64,000 bases of DNA from Anastatus disparis (Eukaryota; Arthropoda; Insecta; Hymenoptera; Eupelmidae). Shown here in pieces: positions 1 to 12,317 of this stretch. The stretch spans positions 932,501-996,500 of the forward strand of contig JAFFSR010000249.1 in assembly GCA_017163975.1 (NCBI GenBank), given 5' to 3'. The translations under genes were made by a program, and so were the position numbers. The stretch's first letter is position 1. Every line of letters starts with the position of its first letter. Below the pieces are notes generated by a model. The model worked only from the letters and a program-made list of their open reading frames with translations. It made no database searches and was not told the DNA's origin.

Positions 1-1849
1 AAACTAAATGATTAAAGAATTACAATCAACAAATCAATAAATTCAATTATTAATAGTTAAAAAAAAATGTTACCATGTCAGTGAGTTTTTTCAACAGGGT
101 TATACATAAATTAAATTAATTAAAATTATTATTTTCAATCAATCATATACCTATTTTTTTTATTAAAAAGATATATTTTTACAAAATATGTAACAGTAAA
201 AGAGTAGTTCACAGAAAAAAATTGTACTTCGTTAAAAAATTTTATAAATTATAAAAACACAAGTTTTTTAAACTTCATAAAATAATGAATAGCGTACAGT
301 ACATATTGTTCTTGTAGCAAATTTCTACATGTAAAAAATGTAATAAGATTAAAATACAAATAACGATTAATTAAACGTATTTATAAATTATAACATAAAT
401 TTAGCAAATGAAATAAAATTATAGGAAATCCTATTCTAATCTCTGCTGCACTGTAACAATAGTCTCATTCTAATATGAAAAATTGAAAAAAATTATAAAA
501 CTTATTCTTTTTTATAACTTTGGCATGAAAATTGCATGAAATAAGCGACAAAATGTTTGTTATTTGAAAAATAGACTTTTCAAATTTTTGGAAATTATAT
601 CATACAAATTTTCCTGGACATTTTCCGACTTCACCCCCTTTAAATTAATGTTTAGTGACAAAATATATAAAAAAAATTTTTGGAACCGTGGACTTTAATG
701 TTACTATAGCAATCTCCCCTATTTTCCGACCTGACTTTTTCATGTGAGCACCGTTGCGCGGTACTTTTTGAATAAGCGGTTCAATTATTCGTGAAAAATT
801 AAAGGAAGACCGCAACCAGCCTAAGCCATTCTTTTTTTATCAACAGTTGGTGGATTAAAGAATAATTTTAGCTAATTAAAATGTAAAAATTCTTAATTAT
901 ATTGGTCACCAATGATTAGTGCAATAAAATAAAAAAAATCATTAAAAATGGCAAAATGAGTTTTTTTTATATTTATGATGTTTTTACAGAGAAATGGTGC
1001 AATGTACGGCAAAATTGATAAGAATATTTTCGACTTAATATTTGATGAAAAACACGAAAAATTATGTTTTTCTGCGAAGAATTAACAACCAGAAAATTTA
1101 CTTTAGAGATTTTCCTAACTATTTTCCAGCTATCCACCCTCGAAATTCGTGTTCAAGGCACCAAAATACATAGGAAAAACTTTGGTGGAGCCGTGGATCT
1201 CCATCGGCTACGGAAACTCTCCTGGCTACCTATATTAGTTATAAATGTCCTCCGTATTCAGGTGAAATACCCAGGTGAACATATACATTAAGGTTTGGAA
1301 AAATTCTGATGTAAAAGAACCTTTCTAATTTTTTGCGGTTTTTGGTACCAGTCCATAATACAACTTTGTGAACTCTTATGAAAAAAATTGTCATGATTTT
1401 CGTTGATACCTTCTGAACTTTTTTGATTCATTAAGTTTTACTAAGGAATAGTAACCTTAATTTTATCGTATTCACAATTAATGAACAATTAAGATCGCTT
1501 TAGAATTGAACAGCACTGTAAAGTTTTCAGGAGAATCCTTCTAGATTGTATTTTAAAAAATTCTTCAGAAATATTTTTCACGTTTTATCATCGTATGAAT
1601 ATATTTATTAAATTATTGGTAAATAAATGATTATAAATCTATGAAATCTTTTTTTTGAAGCTATGCTTCTTACGCGACGTTACGGCAGGGGCACTAAATG
1701 TATAAAAATCGACAGTCCCAAATGTCACCCAGCGTGAATGAACGAATACGGCACAGGATGCCATTATTGCTATTAACATACAAACATTCTTTTTTCTCTT
1801 TCTTTCTTTCCCTCTCTCCCATTCTGCTTAAGAATATGCATGTATATAC
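1..1849. other. AT-rich DNA, no gene recognised
   Basis: I see no convincing coding region, RNA gene or mobile-element end here. The one moderately long open frame (1064-1291, plus strand) has no recognisable motif and atypical composition, so I do not call it. A (T/C)-rich stretch around 1785-1820 leads into the tandem repeat that follows. Confidence 0.6.
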
Positions 1850-2105
1850 ACAAGTGGATGTTTATAAGAAAGATAAAGAAAAAGAGACTGCTTGTTGTAA
1901 CCGGCAAAGAAGGCTAGACATAGCCCCCTCCATTCGCGGCTACCTTTATTGTACATATAAGAGAAAGAAAGAGAGAGGGAGAGAGTCAATTCTTAAAGCC
2001 GACGGACAGAGAAGGATAGACGCAACCCTCTCTATTCTTTATGAAAAAGAAAGAGAGAGGGAGAGAGTCAATTCTTAAAGCCGGCGGACAGAGAAGGATA
2101 GACGT
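1850..2105. repeat. Tandem repeat of about 85-90 bp with purine-rich core
   Basis: Three related units start near 1870, 1962 and 2046. Each has an AAAGAGAGAGGGAGAG-like purine run, then GTCAATTCTTAAAGCCG (units 2 and 3), then an AGAGAAGGATAGACG-like end. Units 2 and 3 are nearly identical; unit 1 is diverged (GGCAAAGAAGGCTAGACATAG). The long open frame across 1698-2078 is a by-product of the repeat. Confidence 0.75.
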
Positions 2106-2349
2106 AGAATACGATGATTAAATAAATAAATTATGTAAATAATATTTATTTAATTTAAATTTTAAAATTAGTATACGTATGAAAATATGCGTTTGTATTT
2201 ATAATATTATAATCTTAATATATTTTTTTGGCAAGAAATTTTTTATTTTCTCTCATTATCTTCCTCCGTTTATTAATATGTGTATATTTATATAGTTGTT
2301 ATTAATTACTACATTAATAACAAAAAATGAAAATTTAATAAAATTTAAT

Positions 2350-2640
2350 AAAATTTTTGTATTTTTCTGTTTACAATGCATATGACGAAAATTACGTTTA
2401 CCTAAATATATGTTTTTTTAATAATTGATATTAATAAAAAACTACATTATTAATACATTTTTAAATACATAATACATCGAATGAAAAATAACGTTTTTTT
2501 GTATTTTTCTATTTACAATGCACATGACCAAAAATACGTTTATCTAAATATGTTTTTTTAATAATTGATATTAATAAAAAACTACATTATTAATATATTT
2601 TTAAATACATAATACATCGAATGAAAAATAACGTTTTCAC
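2350..2640. repeat. Tandem duplication, period about 147 bp
   Basis: Two nearly identical AT-rich copies lie head to tail, roughly 2355-2495 and 2500-2640. Both contain a GTATTTTTCT-TTTACAATGCA-ATGAC block and end in ACATCGAATGAAAAATAACG. They differ by a few substitutions and one small indel, so the duplication is fairly recent. Confidence 0.8.
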
Positions 2641-2744
2641 TAAAAAATTAATTATAATTTTGCAAATGTCACACTTCCTAATTTCTATGTATATATACTG
2701 GAAGCATAGCTTCTGTCGGCCAGTCCCCACGACTGCCACTCCTG

Positions 2745-2946
2745 TTTTTTTTTTTTTTTTAACGTCGCTATATTTATGCTATGCTATTATTGCTATGCTA
2801 ATCAGCGACGGAGCTTGTAAGTGTGTTTGTGAACAAAGCACATGTAACGTACAGTGGTGCTTGTATCAATCGGCCGAGAGCGGGATTCGAACTCGGAACC
2901 TCGAGATTACGAATCCAACGCTCTACCGAATGAGCCACAGACCGAC
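2745..2946 (-). mobile_element. tRNA-derived SINE, minus strand
   Basis: Read on the minus strand this starts GTCGG and has a tRNA-like head with a B box (AGTTCGAATCCC) and an A-box-like TGGCTCATTCGG. An unrelated body and a 3' A tail follow (the T run at 2745-2760). A second copy of the same family lies at 36,176-36,373 on the plus strand. ACTCCT flanks both sides and may be a short target-site duplication. Peptides from this stretch are the usual mistranslation of a tRNA-like head and are not a gene. It could be mobilised only by a LINE enzyme in trans. Confidence 0.85.
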
Positions 2947-3103
2947 TCCTATGAGATCATTTAAGAATACGGATGAATCTTTATATTTTTTGTATATTGA
3001 TTGAAAGGTTAATGAAACTTCACGAACTCTGTGGAAGTAAATCGAGATGAATTATTACAATCTTGTAAAGAGTTTAATAGCTATTAAAGATCCTTAAGAG
3101 GAG

Positions 3104-3475
3104 GTCGAGTATATATGTCCTATTGTAATCAAAAAATTGATTTTTTTACAAAAACTAATAATTTTAGCAAAAAATAAAGAGAAAGCCCCATCTTGTATCA
3201 TAAAAAGCAATATTTTCTTTGATTAGAAAAAAATTTTTTTATCGATTCCTTTTGAAAAAAACCTTGAAAAACATAAAATATCGAGGTTTGGATGGACAAT
3301 TCAGTTTTTCAAAGTTTTCTTTGAAACGAAGCGATAAAAATAATTTTTTCTCATAAGAGAAAATATTGCTTTTTAGTATACGAGATGGGGCTTTCTTCTT
3401 ATTTTTTGCTACAATCATATAGGTTTTGCAGAAAATTGAATTTTTTTATTATAAAAGGATAGAGATGTACGACCT
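3104..3475. mobile_element. Fold-back element (MITE-like)
   Basis: The two halves are inverted copies. GCAAAAAATAAAGAGAAAGC at about 3167 is mirrored by GCTTTCTTCTTATTTTTTGC at about 3390-3409. The outer arms (AGGTCG... and ...CGACCT) also match. The arms are about 85% alike by eye, with a short central spacer around 3270-3300. There is no coding capacity. Target-site duplication is unclear, so the exact ends are uncertain by about 10 bp. Confidence 0.7.
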
Positions 3476-3813
3476 GCTATTAATAAAATACCGTGAAAAT
3501 TATTTATGATTCTCAGTAACGATCTTGAAGTTATAAAAAAATATACATATTATTAAATTTCTTTAACTCTTAAAATAGTTAAGCATACCATGGAATTGTT
3601 TGATAGTGGAAATAAAGCCATTTTACACGACTAAGCTATAAATTTTTTTTGTGAATAAATACAATAAATCGCACTAATTTATTAATACTAGGCAATTTTT
3701 CAGTTTATTAATAAGTTAATTTAATTAATACTATGATATGCCCTTCAAAAATCACTATTCAATATATTAGAAATTCATAAAGAATCTGAAGAAGTCATAA
3801 TCATATTTTTTGA

Positions 3814-4198
3814 TATATGGGGATATCCACAAAACTTTTAATTGTCTAGTAACAGGTCATATTACAGCTGTTACTGGGTTACCGCATGATGCACATTGTT
3901 TAAACTAGGTTCAAATCTTTTGTGCTATCCTGTAACTCTATTTCTGATGTATTTTGTAAATGTTTAACAAACGGCGCAGTAGATATTTCTATGAAACATT
4001 CATTTTTACACATAAAAAATTACCGTAATTTATCTTATGTGTAAATTTACTTTTTATAGAATTATCTGCTGCGCCGTTTGTGGCACATTTACAAAATACA
4101 TCAGAAAGAGAGTTACAGGATAGCACAAAAGATTATAACCTAGTTTAAATAATGACCTGTTACTAGAGAATTTAAAGTTGGATGGATATCCCCATATA
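3814..4198. mobile_element. Fold-back MITE with TATATGGGGATATCC ends
   Basis: A near-complete palindrome with 15-bp perfect ends (TATATGGGGATATCC at 3814, its complement ending at 4198). Inner arms include CTAGTAACAGGTCAT, TTTGTGCTATCCTGTAACTC and AAACGGCGCAG, all mirrored on the right. The inner TA at each end could be a TA target-site duplication, which would place it with Tc1/mariner-type non-autonomous elements. The centre is an AT-rich hairpin of TTACACATAA type. Confidence 0.8.
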
Positions 4199-6024
4199 AT
4201 ACCATAGTGGTGCACATGAAATTGGAAAGGTTCTAAAAATATATAAATTACAATAACTTTTCTGATGAGGATATATTATTCAGATTAATATTATTTTTAA
4301 AATTAGATAACATTATTTTTATTTTTAAGAGCATGACGAAGCTTCCAGTCTTCTAATAATATTTCCAATCCCAAGTTATAAATAAACAATGCGTTTAATA
4401 ACATTTTTTTGCGACAAAGAAAAAATTTGTAAGATTCAACTCGAGTGCGGACAACTCAAAAAACCCACAAAAATACTACATAAAAAGTAATAATACAAAC
4501 TTTCAATGTAACGTATTTTAAGATTAGGTTTGTCGAGCTTGATATAATTTCCAATCCAAGTTCATAAAAAATTTACAAGTTTAAATGATTTTTTATTTTA
4601 ACAAAAATTATTGTATTAACATAGCTTTAGTGCGGACAAGTCATTATATTTGTTTTTCTCATCCGTGCTGAGTAAGCGGCCTATAGCGCATGCGTTTTCG
4701 GGGTAGTAAGTAGCTAATAGCGCGCGCTGCGTGTGTTGTTTTTTGAGGGTGTGTGTTTCACAGCTATGTATAATATTATTTTGTATTAAATCACGTAAAT
4801 ACGTTACATTCTGTAAAATAATGTCACGCAAAAGCGTTAATTAATGTAAAATCGCAAAGGTTTATACAAGCGCAGCGCCCTCATACTGTATCTCATCGAC
4901 CATATGATGAATTTTATACTCTATCTCGCTTTAACCTCTGACAAAGTAAATCGTATCATCTATTCTTGTATTATTTTTACATTAACGAAATCGTAATTAT
5001 TCCGTATAAACGTGAAATTGGTGAACTAAAAGTATGTAATTTAATTACAAATAATAGTACCAAAAAGTATTGAAATATACTATTGCGGGTCAGTCGTACG
5101 GCAGATATGAGAGAGAGAGAGAGTCTCGGGCAATGGCGCTATTCGCTACGCTCGTGCGCCAACTTGCCCTCGTGCGCAATAGTCAACTAAACCTTACTCG
5201 TTACACAATATACTATTAATTTACGAATTTAAAATGATATTAATGAAATAAAAAAAGCAAAACTTGATTGCTGTAGCTCCAACATCAGATAAATATTACG
5301 GAAAGAAACATAATGAATCACCCAAATTCACAATTTTATAAATTACAACTGAATCACTGGAAAAATAGTTGCATACAATAGACTTTTCCAAATTTTATGA
5401 GTAACGGCTTATAATTGAAATTTCAATGTCGGAACGATTCGGAAAACTTGAAACATTTATCAATTTTCATTTCATAATAGTTCTTAAACATTCTTTAAAG
5501 ACCGGAAAAATATTTGTTCCGATTCTTTTAGAAATTTTCGGGTCATTTTAACGAGGATATAACTGATGATGATGTAAATTCAACTGCAATAATCACAAAT
5601 TTTCCAATCGAAAACGTTTCCATAAATAATTTTTATAACTTTATAATTTCCGCGAAAATAATCATAATCTTCATAATTCTGCAAAAATGACGATTTATAT
5701 TGACTTTTTCATAAATTTAAGTAACTTATAGAAATTTTCTCAAATTCAATTTACTTGTTTTTGTCATAAAAACGAAAGATAATTAGTCTCAAAGCAGACT
5801 TAACGTAGGTAAATATTATTTTTTTATATACGCTTTTCTTATATTCGCCTTCATGTCTGTTTGCATGTTTGTCTGTCTGTAATCAAATCTTGCGCGCTCG
5901 ATTTTAGGCACTTTTTGACAGATATAAATTCTGACAATTGGCATAGACTTTGGTCTTGGATGACAATACAATAATCAGTTGTCATTTTGGTACCTGGACA
6001 TCCAGGTCGATGATAATGGGTGTG
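4199..6024. other. AT-rich DNA, no gene recognised
   Basis: I find no gene or element ends. A (GA)n run lies at 5107-5122. Nearby ACTATTGCG and CGCAATAGT motifs (about 5090 and 5178) face each other as a weak inverted repeat. The short minus-strand open frame at 4616-4831 has no recognisable domain. Confidence 0.5.
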
Positions 6025-6262
6025 AAAAGTCATCTCCGAGGAAGTATAAATGGGGAGGCTTTCTTTGGGTCAAGGCGAGTTTCTCGGGGTTTTCAGGGTT
6101 GCTAAAACCGAATTTGAGATCAAACAATTGCCACAAAGTGATGCACGTTGTCCAGAATACGCATGGACGTCGTCTCCGAGGAAGTACAAGTGGGGAGGCT
6201 TTCTCTGGGTCGAGGTGGGTCCCCCGGGGGATTTTGGGGCTGCTAAAACCTAATTCAAGGTT
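6025..6262. repeat. Direct repeat, period about 143 bp, GC-richer than surroundings
   Basis: Two copies share TCTCCGAGGAAGTA, TGGGGAGGCTTTCT and a GGGTC-to-GCTAAAACC segment (about 6030-6112 and 6173-6250). Open frames exist on both strands (5975-6403 minus, 5979-6302 plus), but they repeat the same peptide out of phase. This points to a repeat unit rather than a protein. It is probably a fragment of an interspersed repeat. Confidence 0.6.
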
Positions 6263-7260
6263 TGAAAGTGAATCTATAATGCATAATAATGATTTAGGAT
6301 GAAGAGGTCGAACTGGAGTACCAAGTCGCCGATAACGGATGTACCTAAGTGTAATCTTCGAAAAGTCTGGTTGCAATGTAACTCTAAATGATAATAAAAA
6401 CAATTTTAACTTAAAAATACAAAATACAAAATTTTAAAAACATGCTTTAAAAATAAAATACAATAATTGAATAAATAGACTAAAAAGTATAAAATAAATA
6501 AATTAACTTTTTTTAAATTTTTTAAATAATAGCGCTTATTACCTGTATATCGGAATGATGTTTGATGAAAAAATGTTAAAATTATTCACTCATTACAATA
6601 GTAATATGCTTTCTCGAAGTTAAATTTCGCTGGCATTATTCGAACGAAAAATTCATAAATTAGTAGGGATACTACCGCAAATTTATATGCGAGATGATTT
6701 GTATGAATGATCTTTATATATGGGTATCGACTACGAGTAAATCAACATATTTCATGGAACTTGCATGAATCTTAAACAATTGTACTTTTAAAATCTTTTT
6801 ATTTCCGAGTATTCTCCGACCTAATCAAACAACCTTAGAATCGAAATCTAAAAGAATCTCCAAGTTTCATTTGACGTAGTCCCTGCAAATATCTGTAAAC
6901 TTCATAATCGGTATGGAAAATTTCAAAATTCATTCATATAGACGATTTCCAGGTAGCCAGGATCACCTGGATATTGTGAGATGTCATCTCGGGAAACGTA
7001 CATGTTATTAATAAATAATGGCTAAATTTCAAAAGATATTCTTGTAGACAATGTTTATCTTACTCGGAACATCCATGTTTGGCTAGATAACATTTGAAAT
7101 AACTTCAAAGTAGTTATTAAACTATAAGTTGAATTTCAAAAGTTTTAGCTGTAGATGATGTTTAAGTTGTCATTAACACCTAGGTATCCAAAGACGGCGA
7201 TCGTGGGTACCACAGCATAATAAATAACTATTTTTTAAATATTGTCTACATCGATAAGGT
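6263..7260. other. AT-rich DNA, no gene recognised
   Basis: No supported gene, RNA or element end was found in this stretch, which leads into the minisatellite block. Confidence 0.5.
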
Positions 7261-7261
7261 G

Positions 7262-7322
<61 letters not shown>

Positions 7323-7657
7323 TAAATATGTGTTTGTATGTGTGAGCGTGTGCGTGTGCGTATGAGTTGAAATTAAATGTTCCATATAAACTTGAATAAA
7401 CCTGTGTGTGTACGTGCGATTCTACATGAAATGTCCCTTATGTATATATATATATATGTTTATATCATGCTTGTAAGTCGACATGAAAAGTCCCACGTAC
7501 ATGAACGCGTGTGTGCATGCATGCGAATTGACATGAAACGTCTCATATATATAAACCTAAGGGTACTTAGATAGGTGTGTACAAGTTGTCATGAAATGTC
7601 CCATATATATATAGAAAAACCTGTGCTTATGAGTACGTGCAAGTTGACATGAAACGT

Positions 7658-7736
<79 letters not shown>

Positions 7737-8384
7737 AAATTGCGGGTAAACGTGAGCAATTTGATATGAAATGTACCATATATACATATGCAAAAACCTG
7801 TCAGTAAGGTCGTACATGAGTTGACATGAAGAGTCGCATGTATATAAAAGCGTGTATGCATGAATGCAAATTGACATGAAACGTCGCATATATGTAAACC
7901 TGAAGGAACTCGGATAGGTGTGTGAGAGTTGTCATGAAATGTTCCATATATATAGAAAAGCCTGCGATTATGAGTACATACGAGTTGACATGAAATGTCC
8001 CATATATATATAATCCTGTGTGTGTGCATGCGCATTGGCATGAAATGTCCCATATATATAAACCTGTATGTGCGTGCCTTGAAATTTACAGAAAAAATCC
8101 CATGTATATCAACGTGTGTGTGCATGAATGAAAATTGACACGAAACGTCCCATGTATGAAAACCTGAGAACTCGGATAGGTGTGTGAGAGTTGTCATGAA
8201 ATGTTCCATATATATAGATAAGCCTGTGATTATGAGTATGTACAAGTTGACATGAAATGTCCCATATATACATATATAATCCTGTGTGTGTGCATGCGCA
8301 TTGGCATGAAATGTCCCATATATATATAAACCTGTCTGTGGGTGTGTTCTAATTGACGTGGAATGTCCCACGTATGTATGTATG

Positions 8385-8467
<83 letters not shown>

Positions 8468-8578
8468 CAACTTGTCTGTATGTGTGCGTTTGAGTCGACA
8501 CGAAATGTTGCATATATATGAGCCCAGGTGCGTATGTATGTGCGCGTCCACATATGTTTTTCTATATACATATATATG
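7261..8578. repeat. Minisatellite with core TGACATGAAATGTCCCATATATA and three long (TA)n tracts
   Basis: About 20 diverged units of 45-60 bp carry a GACATGAAATGTCCCAT-type core, a short TA run and a CCTGTGTGTGTGC-type linker. (TA)n tracts lie at about 7266-7317, 7656-7726 and 8390-8466. A longer block recurs: 7911-8070 and 8168-8332 share the order ACTCGGATAGGTGTGTG, ATTATGAGTA, TGTGTGCATGCGCATTGGCATG. Apparent ORFs up to 320 codons (7589-8551 minus) are translations of the repeat with poly-Tyr/Ile runs and are not genes. Confidence 0.9.
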
Positions 8579-8672
8579 ATAAAAATTCCTTTAAAACGTT
8601 TAATTAAAAAGAAATTATGGAATTTTTAATTAAAGCCCTCGAATTCACAAATCATAATCATAACTGACGCTC

Positions 8673-9115
8673 TTTCAATTCACGATTACATTTTGATTTC
8701 TTAATTGAAATTTATTTAATTAAGGATTCCTTTTGATTTTGGAATTAAAGCCCTTTCAATTCACGATTAAATTTTGATTTCTTAATTGAAATTTATTTAA
8801 TTAAGAATTCCTTTTGATTTTGGAATTAAAGCCCTTTCAATTCACGATTACATTTTGATTTCTTAATTGAAATTTATTTAATTAAGGATTCCTTTTGATT
8901 TTGGAATTAAAGCCCTTTCAATTCACGATTAAATTTTGATTTCTTAATTGAAATTTATTTAATTAAGAATTCCTTTCGATTTTGTAATTAAAGCCCTTTC
9001 AATTCACGATTATATTTTGATTTCTTAATTGAAATTTATTTAATTAAGAATCCCTTTTGATTTTTTAATTAAAGCCTTTTCAATTCACGATTGGATTTTG
9101 ATTTTTTAATTAAAA
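8673..9115. repeat. 81-bp tandem repeat, 5+ copies, alternating A/B units
   Basis: Copies begin (TTTCAATTCACGATT) at about 8672, 8754, 8835, 8916, 8997 and a partial at 9078. Units 1 and 3 carry GATTACATTTTG with TAAGGATTCC. Units 2 and 4 carry GATTAAATTTTG with TAAGAATTCC. The real repeat is therefore a 162-bp dimer. Each unit also holds a CTTAATTGAAATTTATTTAATTAAG hairpin-prone segment. Confidence 0.85.
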
Positions 9116-9129
9116 TATTTTTAATTATT

Positions 9130-10406
9130 AATTTAAAAGGAATCGTTAATTAAATAAAACTCTAATTACGAATTCAAAAAGGATTTGTGAATTAAAATTT
9201 ATTTAAAGCCCAAAATGATTTAAATATTTGCAACCCTGAAGCACCTAAATTCAGAAAGTAATAATTACAAAATCTTAATTTTCTCGATTTTTAAATTTTG
9301 TCATATAGGACGTTCTTTCTTAGGAGGGCAGTATAGTAGTCACGTGACTTAACATTTCGAAAATAAAAAATTGATTAATTTACTCTTTTGAGGAATATCG
9401 TAAAAACAAATATTGATCAAATAAATCTTATTAACTATTGAGGTATTATTTTATTCTTCATAAAGTTATAAATGTGCCTTTTACTTATTGTCGAAAGAGT
9501 AAACACATCAAATATACTCTTTAGAAAAGGCAGCATAACCTTTTACTCTTTGTAAAGTAAAGAATATAGATTCTAATCCTTATAAAAAAAGAGAAACAGC
9601 ATTATATTTACCTTTTAAAATCATTTGATTTTCATAAAGTAAAAAACTTTCGTTATAACTTTTAGAAAAAGAGTAGACTCCTTAAGTTTATTTTCATAAA
9701 TTATAAAGTCCTTAAATTTACCTCTACAAGTGGTAAAATCTTCAATTTACTCTTTTATAAGGAAAAAACTATACTTTTTTACTTTTTATTTCCAACTTTT
9801 ACTCTTTAGAGTTTAAAGTGTACGCATACGACCCGGGCACCTTAACCATTACGCTATAGACGCTTGTTGAATAGCACGATAATCTGATATATTTATAGTT
9901 TGTCATTCTCAAACTTAATTGTTGTGATGAATTTTTACAATTGAATAAATTTGTTGTTAGAAAAAAAAAATACCGATGTTAATATTAACAATAAAAAACA
10001 AATATAGGTGACAGATATTGATGCTATAATTAAAATCTTATTTTAAAACAGAATTTTATTTGTTGGTTTTTTTTTATCAACAATTTTCAAGCTAGTGCAT
10101 AATTAGGTTAAATAATTAACTTTACTGTTATAATTTTTCAAGCATTAGCTGTCAATCATCTAATTTTAAAATTTTAAACTTCACGCTATTTCGCCATGAT
10201 GTTTTATTTTAACCAATAAAAACATTCTTGTTGTGATGACAAAATTAAACCATCACTTTTTTAAAAGAAGATTAAAAAATATTTTATGTATAAATAATTC
10301 ATATGGAATCTTAAGCTCAGAATAGTTACTAAGAAAATAGTTTTTATTGTGAAGTAAAAATAAAAATTACTTTATTTAATATTGAATGTAAATTAATAAA
10401 TTTGTA
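9130..10406. other. AT-rich DNA with diffuse TTTACTCTTT repeats
   Basis: From about 9380 to 9800 the motif TTTACTCTTT and its complement AAAGAGTAAA recur many times at irregular spacing. I see no gene. The minus-strand 9826-9862 looks like the 5' half of a tRNA, but without a B box. Confidence 0.5.
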
Positions 10407-10845
10407 CAAACCAAAAAGTCGCCATAAGGATGATATCAGATGGAGCGGAAAATATGCGACGGAACGTCACAGAACAACCACTCTGTCGCATTATTTTCCG
10501 TCAAATGTTTTTCCTATATTCACATAAAGCGGAATTTAGCTGAAAAACCGTTAACATAGCATACAAATGTGTCCGCGAATTTTAAATTAACAACAAAAAT
10601 GTTTAAAAAAATAGAAATAATCACTTAATGTTATTCTAATTAGATTTTGTTTCTTATAAAAATAAAATATATTTTGTTATTATAACGGAATATTTCGATT
10701 AACATAGAATTTCTACTCCACTCTTTGTAAATATAGGGAAAAAATTTGACGGAATACAAGGATACGGAATTGACGTTCTGCGACATTCCGCAGCCTATTT
10801 TCCGCTCATCTGATTTCACCTTTATGGCGACTTTTTGGTTTTTTG
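10407..10845. mobile_element. MITE with TIRs of about 100 bp
   Basis: The left end CAAACCAAAAAGTCGCCATA is mirrored at the right by TATGGCGACTTTTTGG. Inversion continues inward through CAGATG(G)AGCGGAAAATA and CGGAACGTC to TTTTCCGTCAAAT, so the TIRs are about 100 bp with indels. The centre (about 10,560-10,700) is unique AT-rich sequence. It abuts the following (TA)n tract. No transposase is present. Confidence 0.8.
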
Positions 10846-10849
10846 AACC

Positions 10850-10851
<2 letters not shown>

Positions 10852-10934
<83 letters not shown>
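10852..10934. repeat. (TA)n microsatellite
   Basis: About 40 TA dinucleotides in a row. The open frames running through it are artefacts. Confidence 0.95.
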
Positions 10935-10938
<4 letters not shown>

Positions 10939-11021
10939 TTCCATCTACATTTTCACATATACATCCCACATAAACACATACACATATACAAATATGCATA
11001 TACACATACAGAACACTTGCC

Positions 11022-11133
11022 TCTCCATCTCCATCTTTTTGTCTCTGTCTCTCTATCTCCATCCCTATATCTATGTCTCTCCGTCTCTGCCTCTCTGTCT
11101 CTGCCTCTCCGTCTCTGTCTCTCCGTCTCGCTT
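11022..11133. repeat. Pyrimidine minisatellite (GTCTCT/CCGTCT), left part
   Basis: Imperfect hexamer-type array of GTCTCT, CCGTCTCTGCCT and CATCT. The same kind of array resumes at 12,318 immediately after a retrotransposon fragment, so the two parts were probably one array. Confidence 0.8.
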
Positions 11134-11136
11134 GAA

Positions 11137-12317
11137 TGACAATCCATCCATTCCATCTATATATGTAGGAAATACTATTGTTCCTTACTCCTCTGTTGTT
11201 AAAAATCTTTGTCTGTGGATTTCTTCTACACTGGACTGGAGTAAGCATGTTTCTTGTACTGTGCGAAAGATTCATTACCTTAAGATCTCTTAAGTTCTAT
11301 AAACATGCATTGACCTTAGATACGAGAAAGCAATGAGTGGAGTCTCTTATTTTTCCAATTCTTGATTATGCATCGGTTTCTTATGACGATCTGCCTCAAA
11401 CGCAAAACTTACGTCTGCATAGAGCCTTCAACGCCTGCATCAGATTTATTCACGGCCATATTGGTTGGCGTAGCAGAGTTACACCTTATAGACTTGACTA
11501 TGGATGGTTGTCTGTTAAAAACAGACGTTTGTATCTTAAGATGTCCCTTGCTTTTAATGTTATTTCACATAATTCTCCATCATACCTAGCCTCTAGGTTT
11601 ATAAGCCAGCATGTTGATGCTTCAGTGCGCTCATCAGCCAGACTACCACCCAGGTTGTTCATCTGTCCAAATGTGCGTACTGCTGCTTTCCAACACTCAT
11701 TTGCCTTTTCGGCAGCGGAGTATTTCAATAAAGAGTTATCCTCATTGGAGTCTTTCTCTCCTGAGGCTTCGCTCTCTTTTAAGCGTTCCTTGTATAATAA
11801 GCTTTTATTGAGTGAATGTGATTTGTGGCAGCATGAAACTGGTACAGGCTGAGTTTCATAGTAGTTATGATTAGATAAATCATAACTTTCAATTATGATT
11901 TGTATGGATTACTATTGCTTGAATCATAATTTAAATTGAGCACAAAACTATTTAGTAACAACTAAACTCACTTAATTGTTAATTGCTATTGCTTATGTAC
12001 TAAAATTTTGCTATTGTTTAATTAATTATTCTATGATTATATATATTGTTTATCTAATTATTTCTATACTGTATTGAATAATTAATTGTTATTTTGATTT
12101 AGTTACTTGTATTATATATGATATTCTAATTGATTTTCTACAAGATTATCATCTATATTATTATCTTTATTTGAATAACTTCAGAAAATGTATATTATGC
12201 TTTTCACATTTGATCTCTTACTTGTTATTTTTATTATTTTTATGAATTGTAATACGTCGTTGTACTATTTCTTTAGTGCCAGACAGGGTTCTACCCCAAG
12301 GCCAAATAAATAAGTCT
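11137..12317 (+). mobile_element. 5'-truncated non-LTR retrotransposon (LINE) fragment
   Basis: It carries the C-terminal end of a LINE ORF2 and a 3' untranslated part. It finishes in GCCAGACAGGGTTCTACC, CAAATAAATAAG and tandem TCTAAG repeats at about 12,300-12,325, a typical LINE tail. It is truncated at its 5' end and embedded in the pyrimidine minisatellite. Clade is uncertain, Jockey/CR1/R1-like. Confidence 0.75.
11169..11852 (+). pseudogene. LINE ORF2 C-terminal remnant
   Basis: The open part 11,337-11,852 encodes about 170 residues like the tail after the reverse transcriptase domain of Jockey/CR1-type ORF2. It has a PILDYASVSYDDL segment, an RxxRLYLKMSL segment and a closing SFKRSLYNKLL that resembles the family's SFKRALKxYL ending. 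A preceding frame (11,169-11,293) reads STLDWSKHV, which matches the expected upstream LSWxxH part, so at least one frameshift separates them. No catalytic YADD is left. It cannot function. Confidence 0.7.

Noticed and set aside
2745..2946. tRNA gene on the minus strand (and at 36,176)
   Set aside because: The head resembles a tRNA, but it is followed by a shared body and A tail in two copies, which defines a SINE.
5975..6403. 142-codon minus-strand frame with Pro/Arg-rich repeats
   Set aside because: The frame crosses two copies of a direct repeat and has counterparts on the other strand.
7589..8551. 320-codon minus-strand open frame and overlapping frames at 7.2-8.6 kb
   Set aside because: It is a translation of the minisatellite and (TA)n tracts (Ile-Tyr runs and repeated MGHFM-type peptides).
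9826..9862. tRNA gene fragment, minus strand (A-box-like TAGCGTAATGG)
   Set aside because: No B box or acceptor stem pairing is visible; at most a SINE or tRNA-derived scrap.
10640..11275. 211-codon minus-strand frame
   Set aside because: It runs through MITE, (TA)n and the pyrimidine minisatellite; composition is repeat-driven.
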